The translations under genes were made by a program, and so were the position numbers. From Candidatus Bathyarchaeota archaeon (GTDB lineage Archaea > Thermoproteota > Bathyarchaeia > 40CM-2-53-6 > FEN-987), in contig JALHTB010000091.1 of the NCBI GenBank assembly GCA_022865625.1, forward strand, positions 1 through 5,408: a DNA stretch of 5,408 nt, given 5' to 3'. The notes below the pieces were generated by a model that searched no databases, was not told where the DNA came from, and saw nothing but the letters and a program-made list of their open reading frames with translations. Of the stretch, positions 1 through 5,408 are shown one piece after another (the first letter of the stretch is position 1; every line of letters starts with the position of its first letter).

Positions 1-179
1 ACTGTCAAAGAAGTCTGCGCTCGACCCTGTGAGTTCGGATTTCTGAAAGCATTTCGTTCTTGTCCCTGAATTCGACGCATCCTCTGAGTTTCCTCAGGAG
101 CTCGGGGGCGCTGACTCTCTACCTAAGACTCAGCCTGCTCAAGGATTGCGGACGTGATCGTGCGTCGCGACTGTTGGAG
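1..179. other. Left-edge stretch with no supported gene
   Basis: All six frames are short here. A plus-strand frame open from about 33 to 260 uses a TTG start at 60, is rich in Leu, Ser and Arg, and overlaps the winged-helix gene antiparallel, so it reads like an antisense shadow. On the minus strand a 37-codon stop-to-stop frame (118 to 5) has a protein-like composition but no credible start. A minus-strand ATG at 80 stays open to the window edge but has no TATA box at the right distance. A small stem-loop with a GAAA loop on the minus strand lies at 81-100. The stretch is probably the 3' flank of the winged-helix gene plus spacer. Confidence 0.4.
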
Positions 180-488
180 CTATCGTTGATCGAAGCGTCT
201 AGACGCCTTCGTAAGATTGGTGACTCGCCTTACATGGTCAATGCTCGAGTCTCCCTGTAGAACTTGAAGGACTTTCAAGGCGTCGCCAGGGCCGAAGGGG
301 TTCGCAATCTTTCTGAAGATCATCTCGCGCCTAGTCACACGCTCCGTAAACCCATACTTCGTTAGAAACTCCAAGACTCGAGTAACCTCGTGGGTTGGCC
401 GTCCCAAGCTGTTGGACAGATCGCTGGGACTGTAGAACTCGTCGTTTCCCATCGTAGACCAAACCACGTCAACCATGTCAAACGTCAT
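180..488 (-). CDS. Small winged-helix DNA-binding protein
   Basis: This 102-residue protein looks like a single winged helix-turn-helix domain and would act as a cytoplasmic DNA-binding transcription factor; its target is unknown. Residues 19-28 (YSPSDLSNSLG) resemble the first HTH helix, 31-43 (PTHEVTRVLEFLT) the recognition helix, and 45-61 (YGFTERVTRREMIFRKI) the beta wing, a pattern shared by MarR/ArsR-like archaeal wHTH proteins. Residues 66-102 form a short, charged, probably helical tail. ATG 488 is chosen because a TATA-like element centred near 514 lies about 26 bases upstream, which fits a leaderless transcript; in-frame ATGs at 476 and 452 are alternatives. It is transcribed divergently from the TrmB-family gene. 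I cannot assign it to a named family. It could also be a truncated member of a longer wHTH family, because coding-like sequence follows its stop in another frame. Confidence 0.65.
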   Translation of the reverse strand: MTFDMVDVVWSTMGNDEFYSPSDLSNSLGRPTHEVTRVLEFLTKYGFTERVTRREMIFRKIANPFGPGDALKVLQVLQGDSSIDHVRRVTNLTKASRRFDQR

Positions 489-507
489 TGCAGATCGCAG
501 CTCACGC

Positions 508-519
508 GTCTTTATTGTT
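508..519 (-). promoter_or_regulatory. TATA box for the winged-helix gene (leaderless)
   Basis: The minus strand reads GAACAATAAAGACG here, an A/T-rich TATA-like element preceded by a purine-rich GAGGAAC that could serve as a BRE. Its centre lies about 26 bases upstream of ATG 488, the usual archaeal TATA-to-start-site distance. Transcription should therefore begin at or next to the start codon, which agrees with the lack of a Shine-Dalgarno sequence. Inferred from spacing only. Confidence 0.45.
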
Positions 520-596
520 CCTCTCTGCGCGTAAGCGTCGTGTGACCGTGTTCAGCAAAGATGGGCGACAGAGATCATGTATCGGATCTTCTAGAA

Positions 597-606
597 CGTT
601 TATCAC
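597..606 (+). promoter_or_regulatory. TATA box for the TrmB-family gene
   Basis: The plus strand reads CGTTTATCAC, a good archaeal TATA-like element centred near 602. With the usual spacing of about 26 bases, transcription would start near 628, just inside the 622 ATG reading frame, so a downstream GTG may be the real start. The element contains TATCAC (601-606), which matches one half of the TATCAC-N5-GTGATA site described for Thermococcales TrmB-type regulators. The second half-site is not matched, so autoregulation is only a suggestion. Confidence 0.45.
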
Positions 607-621
607 AGGGTCATATAGCAC

Positions 622-1479
622 ATGGGTCACAAGAATGTCCGCCACAACGGGACAGTGATTCGCGTGGCTGTGGAGAACAGAGAGGTCGCAGCGCTCAAAC
701 GTCTAGGCCTGACTGAGTACGAGTCGCGTATCTATCTTGCGTTGATCAAGATGGGACCAAAGAAGGCGAGCGAGGTAAGTTTCTTCGCACAGGTTCCAAG
801 GACGAAGGCCTACGGGGCGATCAGGGAACTTGAACGTAAAGGACTACTCCGCATCATAGGCGGGAAGCCCGAACTGTATGCGCCTTCGTCTCCGAACGAG
901 ACCCTCGCGCCGTTGGTGACCCAGCTCAACAGCGAACTGAAGGACTCCGAAGATATGATCCAATCGCTGACAGTACTCTTTGAGTCGAGTCAGTATACTA
1001 AACGGTATGAGGCGCCCAGAGAAGTGGCTGAATTCTGGCAGATAGACGGGCGGAAGAAAGTCTTCGATAAGATCGGTGAGATACTCCCCGACGCAGCGAA
1101 ATCAGTCAACTACTACACAGATGTCCGCGGCTTGATTCGAGCATACAAAGCTCATTCTGATGCTCTCGAGAAAGCTAGGAAGCGCGGAGTCGTAGTTCGA
1201 GTTCTTGCGCTCGTCTCAGCCGAGAACGCCTCGGTGGCACAGGAGTTCTCTGAGATCGTCGACCTGAAACGGCTTGACAAAGCCCTCGGGCCAAGTTTCA
1301 TCTCGGTCGACTCTCACGAGCTCCTAGTTATCGAGAGTAGGCCGAGTGATCTTAGAACCGACAGGGGCTTCGACGTCGCCATGTGGACGACGAACAAGCT
1401 GCTCGTCGGGCTACATGACCAGTTCTACGAGCGAATCTGGAACTCTCTCCCACCACTGAAAACGAAAGAACCCACGTAA
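622..1479 (+). CDS. TrmB-family transcriptional regulator
   Basis: This is a cytoplasmic DNA-binding regulator of the TrmB family, which in archaea often controls sugar uptake and central metabolism; the effector here is unknown. Residues 22-90 form the TrmB winged helix, with the hallmark LKRLGLTEYESRIYLALIKMG, then a recognition segment around VPRTKAYGAIRELERKGLL and a wing near 78-88. Residues 93-122 look like a coiled-coil dimerisation helix. Residues 127-278 resemble the phospholipase-D-like C-terminal sensor region, including the strand VVVRVLAL and the terminal DQFYERIWNSL; I see no intact HKD catalytic motif, so ligand sensing rather than catalysis is expected. ATG 622 gives 285 residues, but family members usually start close to the LKRLGL block. 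GTG 670 (MENREVAALKRLGL) fits that better, and GTG 655 and 664 are also in frame. The gene is divergent from the winged-helix gene and converges on the protease gene. Confidence 0.9.
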   Translation: MGHKNVRHNGTVIRVAVENREVAALKRLGLTEYESRIYLALIKMGPKKASEVSFFAQVPRTKAYGAIRELERKGLLRIIGGKPELYAPSSPNETLAPLVTQLNSELKDSEDMIQSLTVLFESSQYTKRYEAPREVAEFWQIDGRKKVFDKIGEILPDAAKSVNYYTDVRGLIRAYKAHSDALEKARKRGVVVRVLALVSAENASVAQEFSEIVDLKRLDKALGPSFISVDSHELLVIESRPSDLRTDRGFDVAMWTTNKLLVGLHDQFYERIWNSLPPLKTKEPT

Positions 1480-1504
1480 ACTCCGAGCGGCCCTAGTTCC
1501 CGCC

Positions 1505-4500
1505 CTATTGTGGAGTAACGCGACGCCAGACTCTGAGCAACAGAAACGAGAACAGCAACGGCACCGAAACCAGAACAGTCAACATGACGCCAGATGATCC
1601 TACCACAAGCAGACCGAGCGATCCTGTCAACTCGCCAAGCATGAGCGCGGCTACAGTCGCCAGGAACGAAATCGACAAGCCTTTCAGCACATGGATGCCG
1701 CGGATCCTCCTCTTCGGGAGGAGTCGAACCAGGAAGAACGCGATCGGCGTCAGATAGACCAGCCCGATCAATGCGCTCGCGACTATTCCTGATGTGACGA
1801 CTGCGAACTCCGGAGAAAACGCGAGCACTGAGTACGCCACGGACGATAGCTCAAGGATTCCGATCAGCGGATACAGTGCCACTCTCATCGGGGTTCTCGT
1901 CGTATCGTGGCTCGCGATGAAGTTCGCAACCTGCGGACTGAAAGAATAGTACCACATGTTGAAGGCAGTCATGAACGCCGAACCCGCGCGAGTCGAGAGC
2001 ACTAAGTGATCTCTGAAACCTCGGAGGAACTGCACCTCCGGAGTCGCCTCCGAACCGAACGTCACAGTCGCAATTATGCACGGGAACAACGAAAGCTCTC
2101 TGTAGGACGCGGTGTAGGTCTCAGGCTCGAGAATCGTCTGCGGGGACTTCACTGGACCTCCTGTGCTGTTCTTCCAATCTGCGAGAACGTATTGGCGGAA
2201 GGCCTCTGAGGCAGTCGCGTTCGCGGAGAAGGAGACAGATGAGCCAGGATTGTACCAGAGCGTCACAGTCTCCGGAGTCTTCACACGGTAAGACTGTCCG
2301 TCGACTACTATGGTGAGGGTTGTTCCGTTGCGTACTCCATTCACTGCAAAGACAACCCCGTACTCTGTGCTCCAGTTTGCCTGTATCACTTTGGGAGTAT
2401 CCATGACGATCGTGCTTTGCTGAGCACTACCTGATGCATCCCCGGACCAATTCACGAACACTCGTCGTGTCCCGTTGCCGCTTTCAATTGACAAGGTGTC
2501 AACAAGGTATGTGACTTGGGTGTTCGGATCATACCAACCAGCCCCGGCAGTGTGACCATGCTCGGACTCTATCCTCAACTCATACTGAGTGACCCACATG
2601 GCCGACACAAATTTCGGACCCGACATAGTGATGCTCTGGTTCGGGTCTACTCCCGACAGATCCCCTGACCATTGCACGAACAGGTATCTAGTTCCTTTGT
2701 CAGTCAGCACTGTAGAACTGAGCGAAACAGTTGCCTCGGCGTTCGCATCGTACCATCCACCGCCCAGGACCCCATACGATGATTCGACACGGAGATAGTA
2801 CTGGGGCTTCCAGTTCGCAACCACATTGTAGGGGCGGTCCATTGTGACCGTGACGATCGTGGAGTCTGATTCTATGTCTCCGGTCCAGTTGACGAAAACG
2901 TATCGCGACTGATTCTCCACAAGACTCGTCGGTGAAGTCGCTGTGATCGTGACGGGCGTCCCAATACCGTACCATCCACTTGGAGTCGTGGCTCCTCCAT
3001 TTGGCTCAAGCGAAAGCAGATACTCCGAATTGAAGTTGGCCGAGAGAAACATGTCTGACGACACAGAGATGGTTCGAGGGTTGTCAGTGACTCCGTCGCT
3101 CCATTGTCGAAAGACGCAGCGAGCGCTTGGGTTCATGTAGATTGTCGGCTGGATTTGCAGAGTGTTTGAGCCTGGCAGAACTCCGATCTGGAATTCACCA
3201 ACGCCCACGTAGGTCTCATTGACACCATTCACGATGAGCCACCATTGGAGGTCTACGCCGGCATCTTGAGGCCTTACCTCAAGCGTCAGCGTGTATCCAA
3301 CAACGACCCTGAGCATCTTTGCATTGTTCTCCCTGTTGGTCTCAGAGAGAACTTTCTCAGGATCCATTACGACCTCGAAGTAGTAGGTACCCACGGTCTT
3401 GGGCGTCCACAGCAGATGGAACTGCTCGGACTCCGCCGGGTCAAGGGTGAGCTTCCGCGACGAGAAGAGCGTACCATTCAGGTATACAACAACAGTGAAG
3501 GTCTTCGCCTTCAGTGTCCCCTCGTTCGCGACATCGACATTCAGTGTCGCCGTATTGTTCGGATGAATGGCCGAAGGATCCAGCGTGAGACCCTCCACCG
3601 CGACGTCCACGGTCGGGGCCAATGTGTCGACAACGACAGAGAAGGATGAACCGTCCGTGCTCACGACCGAGATCACGAGGCTGTTCTGGGCGTCCAAGTA
3701 CTTCTGCCCAGCCTGGAACGGTGCATCGTCTAGGCTCGAAGTCGTCTGGACCGCGTCGATAATCTTGACCGGGTTTGACTTGGTCTCATCGATATATGAG
3801 ATCAGGACGCCGCTTGATGGAAGTGCTGCGTCATAGCCGATCTTCTGTCGAACCTCAATGAGATAGTAATGCTTCAAGTCTTTAGCCAGAGTCGGAACTA
3901 GGATCGCTTGAACTCCAGACGAAGGTAACTCGATCGGATTGATGGTTGCGTTGACCTTGGTCTGCCTCGTGGCGTTGAGGATGTGGTCCCAGGTTATCCA
4001 TCCAAGGAATATTCTGTCCCAGGCTATCATCTCTGCCGGGCTTGAGCCCAGAGGTTTTCCATTCCAAGCGCCCCTGGCCATGAGATCCCATGGGCCCACC
4101 TGCTCGTTCGTGTTGCTGTAGAGGTCCGGTAACCCCAACAAGTGTCCGAACTCATGCGTGTACACTCCCACAGTCGCAAGTCCTCGATCTTCCATCTCTG
4201 GGACAACTGCGAACTTCTCGAATGTTCCATACTTTGTCTCCGTGGTCCAGCGGATGTATGTCACCGACCAAATGTCGTTCGGGTTTCTGCTGGACTCTTG
4301 TCCATATCCGGCGTGAAGAATGAATATCTGCTGATACGCCGTCAAATCAACTTCTTGGGCAATAATCGGGATAGCATCCTTTAGCAAGCGCCACGAGTCC
4401 GGATATCCGTCGCCATCTAGATCGTCAATGAAAGGGCCGTTATCATACCCGTACTGGGACACCATGTGAGGTACCTTCACCCAACCGACAACCTTGCCAG

Positions 4501-4876
4501 TAATGGAAGCCGCACCATACGATACTGTGCTGTAGTACTTGTTCAGTTGGCCGATTGTGTGATCGGCCACTTCCTCGATTGACAAGGTGTGGTTGTAATC
4601 CTTGAACTCCACAGCAATCACGAGTACGGTTATCTCTCCCACAACAGGGCCAGGCTTGGGAACAGGGAAGGATATCGTGAAATTGAGCGCGGATGCCTCG
4701 CTTGAGAACTGAGTCAGTGGGGGCACAAGATCGTAACCTTGCCCCCGCATGGCCGTTGACGCTACACCAGCCACGAGGCCAGATGCCACAGGCATAGCAA
4801 GATTGAGAAAGATCGTGATGAGGAGCAGTGCCTCGTATCCTATTTGCTTCAAGTCTCCGCGCCAACGAACCGGCAA
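1505..4876 (-). CDS. Exported, membrane-tethered M6-family metalloprotease with CARDB, InlB-like repeats and CFI-box
   Basis: This 1123-residue cell-surface zinc endopeptidase resembles immune inhibitor A (family M6) and probably cleaves extracellular proteins. Residues 1-42 form a basic, then hydrophobic Sec signal segment. A DLDGDGYPD calcium-type loop lies at 152-160. The active site HEFGHLLGLPD (241-251) supplies zinc ligands H241, H245 and D251 and catalytic E242; GPWDLMARGAW (261-271) follows as the Met-containing segment. Residues 422-526 are a CARDB beta-sandwich ending in the typical ETNRENN. Residues 528-926 are InlB-like beta repeats. Residues 931-1000 match the CFI-box region (CIIATVTFGSE, then LRGFRD and YYSFSP). 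About four transmembrane helices follow (near 1000-1021, 1024-1051, 1065-1087, 1088-1116). Sixteen N-glycosylation sequons all lie between 65 and 903. The start is a TTG at 4876, with no in-frame ATG or GTG nearby upstream; TTG 4852 is the alternative. All catalytic residues are intact. Confidence 0.92.
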   Translation of the reverse strand: MPVRWRGDLKQIGYEALLLITIFLNLAMPVASGLVAGVASTAMRGQGYDLVPPLTQFSSEASALNFTISFPVPKPGPVVGEITVLVIAVEFKDYNHTLSIEEVADHTIGQLNKYYSTVSYGAASITGKVVGWVKVPHMVSQYGYDNGPFIDDLDGDGYPDSWRLLKDAIPIIAQEVDLTAYQQIFILHAGYGQESSRNPNDIWSVTYIRWTTETKYGTFEKFAVVPEMEDRGLATVGVYTHEFGHLLGLPDLYSNTNEQVGPWDLMARGAWNGKPLGSSPAEMIAWDRIFLGWITWDHILNATRQTKVNATINPIELPSSGVQAILVPTLAKDLKHYYLIEVRQKIGYDAALPSSGVLISYIDETKSNPVKIIDAVQTTSSLDDAPFQAGQKYLDAQNSLVISVVSTDGSSFSVVVDTLAPTVDVAVEGLTLDPSAIHPNNTATLNVDVANEGTLKAKTFTVVVYLNGTLFSSRKLTLDPAESEQFHLLWTPKTVGTYYFEVVMDPEKVLSETNRENNAKMLRVVVGYTLTLEVRPQDAGVDLQWWLIVNGVNETYVGVGEFQIGVLPGSNTLQIQPTIYMNPSARCVFRQWSDGVTDNPRTISVSSDMFLSANFNSEYLLSLEPNGGATTPSGWYGIGTPVTITATSPTSLVENQSRYVFVNWTGDIESDSTIVTVTMDRPYNVVANWKPQYYLRVESSYGVLGGGWYDANAEATVSLSSTVLTDKGTRYLFVQWSGDLSGVDPNQSITMSGPKFVSAMWVTQYELRIESEHGHTAGAGWYDPNTQVTYLVDTLSIESGNGTRRVFVNWSGDASGSAQQSTIVMDTPKVIQANWSTEYGVVFAVNGVRNGTTLTIVVDGQSYRVKTPETVTLWYNPGSSVSFSANATASEAFRQYVLADWKNSTGGPVKSPQTILEPETYTASYRELSLFPCIIATVTFGSEATPEVQFLRGFRDHLVLSTRAGSAFMTAFNMWYYSFSPQVANFIASHDTTRTPMRVALYPLIGILELSSVAYSVLAFSPEFAVVTSGIVASALIGLVYLTPIAFFLVRLLPKRRIRGIHVLKGLSISFLATVAALMLGELTGSLGLLVVGSSGVMLTVLVSVPLLFSFLLLRVWRRVTPQ
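1526..2086 (-). other. CFI-box C-terminal region plus four-helix membrane anchor of the protease
   Basis: Residues 931-1000 carry the pattern of the CFI-box C-terminal domain: FPCIIATVTFGSE, EVQFLRGFRD, a Gly-x-x-Phe segment, and YYSFSPQVANFIASH. The box is CII rather than CFI. The four hydrophobic helices that follow are separated by a basic loop, LPKRRIRG (1053-1060), and the tail ends in VWRRVTPQ; both basic stretches should be cytoplasmic. The role of the CFI-box is not established. Here it marks the junction between the external stalk and the membrane anchor. Confidence 0.75.
2099..3295 (-). repeat. Tandem InlB-like (bacterial-repeat type) beta domains inside the protease
   Basis: The protease contains about five repeats of 70-90 residues. 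Three are clear: residues 618-691, 692-763 and 764-837. Each starts with a Y-L-Ile/Val-E/S strand, then GWY(D/G), a central R-Y/V-x-F-V-x-W-(S/T)-G-D block, a T/S-I-V-T/M-M strand, and ends in A-N/M-W. Degenerate copies flank them: 528-616 (FRQWSDGVTDNP, then SANFNSE) and 838-926 (YVLADWKNSTGG, then YTASYRE). The pattern matches the divergent InlB B-repeat family (Flg_new/bacterial repeat type), usually an extended beta stalk or adhesion module. DNA identity between copies is low, so these are old duplications rather than recent ones. Confidence 0.8.
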
Positions 4877-4915
4877 GTGATAGAGTGAGCACGATTGGCG
4901 ACAACTCGGCGCGGA

Positions 4916-4927
4916 TTTGATAAAGCC
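4916..4927 (-). promoter_or_regulatory. TATA box for the metalloprotease gene
   Basis: The minus strand reads GGCTTTATCAAA, a strong archaeal TATA-like element centred near 4921. Expected transcription start is around 4895, leaving about 20 bases before TTG 4876. No Shine-Dalgarno sequence is seen in that leader. The element suggests the protease is transcribed from its own promoter rather than only by read-through from the surface-protein gene upstream. It shares the TTTATCA core with the element in front of the TrmB-family gene. Confidence 0.55.
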
Positions 4928-4997
4928 ATTAGCCGCACGAACACGTTCACTACGATGAATGCCTCTCGCTTAGGGTTGACACTAATGCCGCAAGCTA

Positions 4998-5007
4998 GCG
5001 AAAAACC
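4998..5007 (-). terminator. Possible T-tract terminator after the surface-protein gene
   Basis: On the minus strand, about 45 bases after the stop codon at 5052, the sequence reads GGTTTTTCGC. Archaeal polymerases can terminate at short T-runs without a strong hairpin. The run is only five T's and no convincing stem precedes it, so this is a weak call. Confidence 0.2.
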
Positions 5008-5051
5008 AGCCAAATGCCAATCGATCAGATATTGACGCTCGGCTGTGTGAC

Positions 5052-5408
5052 CTACGGCTTCCGTGCAGTCTTTCTTCGCCGTTTCGAGAAGAGAATCAAT
5101 GAAGCGACAAATGGGGTCACTATCGCCAATGCTAAGGATGGAAACTCTGGTGTAGCTGTGCCCGCAACTGTGAGCGTCACGTCTCGGAATACATGGACCC
5201 CGCCGCCGGCAAGTACGATCTGGAATTCCACAGGTTCCCAGAGTTGTTCTTCTCCAATCGTTGTCACGAGAAACTCGTGAGATCCTTCTGAGAGCCAGAT
5301 CCTATAGCTTCCAGTCGCCGACGAAGTCCAAGTGTCTCCGGGAGAGCGCTCAATCACTTGAGCCCAGGGAAGTGTTCTGAGGTCAGAGTACATGTCCAAC
5401 CAGGAGAC
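5052..5408 (-). CDS. C-terminal part of a surface protein with PEF-type anchor (5' end outside window)
   Basis: The frame is open from the window edge (codons V-S-W-L-D-M) to the TAG at 5054-5052, giving 118 visible residues; the N-terminus is not in the window. A TTG at 5399 could be read as a start but is most likely internal. The part around SYRIWLSEGSHEFLVTTIGEE and VEFQIVLAGGGVHVFRDVTLTV looks like the end of a small beta-sandwich of the carboxypeptidase-regulatory-like or PEGA kind, often stacked in archaeal surface proteins. It is followed by GTATPEFPSLALAIV, a hydrophobic segment of about 20 residues, and the basic tail FSKRRRKTARKP. This tripartite PEFP/TM/basic end resembles archaeal C-terminal sorting or anchoring signals (PEF/PEFG-CTERM type), placing the protein outside the cell. 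It lies 175 bases upstream of the protease gene on the same strand. Its function cannot be named. Confidence 0.75.
   Translation of the reverse strand, partial: VSWLDMYSDLRTLPWAQVIERSPGDTWTSSATGSYRIWLSEGSHEFLVTTIGEEQLWEPVEFQIVLAGGGVHVFRDVTLTVAGTATPEFPSLALAIVTPFVASLILFSKRRRKTARKP

Noticed and set aside
61..110. GAGGAAA motif on the minus strand, reminiscent of the RNase P RNA conserved core
   Set aside because: The following bases do not match the conserved GUCCG, and the other conserved RNase P elements are not seen.
33..260. Plus-strand frame with a TTG start at 60 (66 residues)
   Set aside because: Low-complexity Leu/Ser/Arg composition, overlaps the winged-helix gene antiparallel, and no promoter or ribosome binding site; a shadow frame.
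1480..1516. ACTCC and GGAGT inverted pair around the convergent gene ends
   Set aside because: Only five base pairs with a long loop and no T-run on either strand; not enough for a terminator call.
3245..3649. Plus-strand 134-codon open frame inside the protease gene
   Set aside because: Antisense to CARDB-coding sequence, Arg-rich with no recognisable domain; the opposite strand encodes a clear protein.
4443..4904. 153-codon minus-strand frame starting at TTG 4904, just upstream of the protease start
   Set aside because: Overlaps the catalytic-domain coding region in a different frame and has Cys/Arg/Gly-rich out-of-frame composition.
4986..5035. Repeated GCCAA and the GCTAGC palindrome in the spacer between the two surface genes
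   Set aside because: Short motifs expected by chance; no stem next to the T-run and no attachment-site or insertion-sequence pattern.

Overview
The window looks archaeal. It carries a TrmB-family regulator with the archaeal two-part layout, TATA-type promoter elements (one placed for leaderless transcription), a CARDB-containing secreted protease ending in a CFI-box plus membrane helices, and a surface protein ending in a PEF-type C-terminal anchor. This mix is typical of uncultured TACK-type heterotrophs such as Bathyarchaeia, but a Thermoplasmata-type or other archaeon cannot be excluded from 5.4 kb. Base composition is roughly balanced to slightly GC-rich, with no obvious compositional break.

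Layout from left to right. Positions 1-179 hold no gene I can support. A small winged-helix protein (488 to 180, minus strand) is divergent from a TrmB-family regulator (622 to 1479, plus strand), and the 133-base gap between them contains a candidate promoter for each. The TrmB gene converges, with a 25-base gap, on a very large gene (4876 to 1505, minus strand). This encodes a 1123-residue exported M6-type (immune-inhibitor-A-like) zinc metallopeptidase: signal segment, HExxHxxGxxD catalytic domain, CARDB domain, a run of InlB-like beta repeats, a CFI-box region and about four transmembrane helices. Upstream of it on the same strand, a second surface protein (5' end outside the window, stop at 5052) ends in a beta-sandwich tail and a PEFP/TM/Arg-Lys anchor. 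A 175-base spacer with its own TATA box separates the two, so the protease is probably transcribed on its own.

Inferred biology: the right-hand two thirds encodes cell-surface machinery, consistent with an archaeon that digests extracellular protein and keeps the enzyme tethered to its membrane. The two DNA-binding proteins on the left could regulate this locus or themselves, but only proximity supports that. No RNA gene, mobile element, CRISPR array or clearly new multi-gene system is visible. The most unusual item is the domain architecture of the protease.
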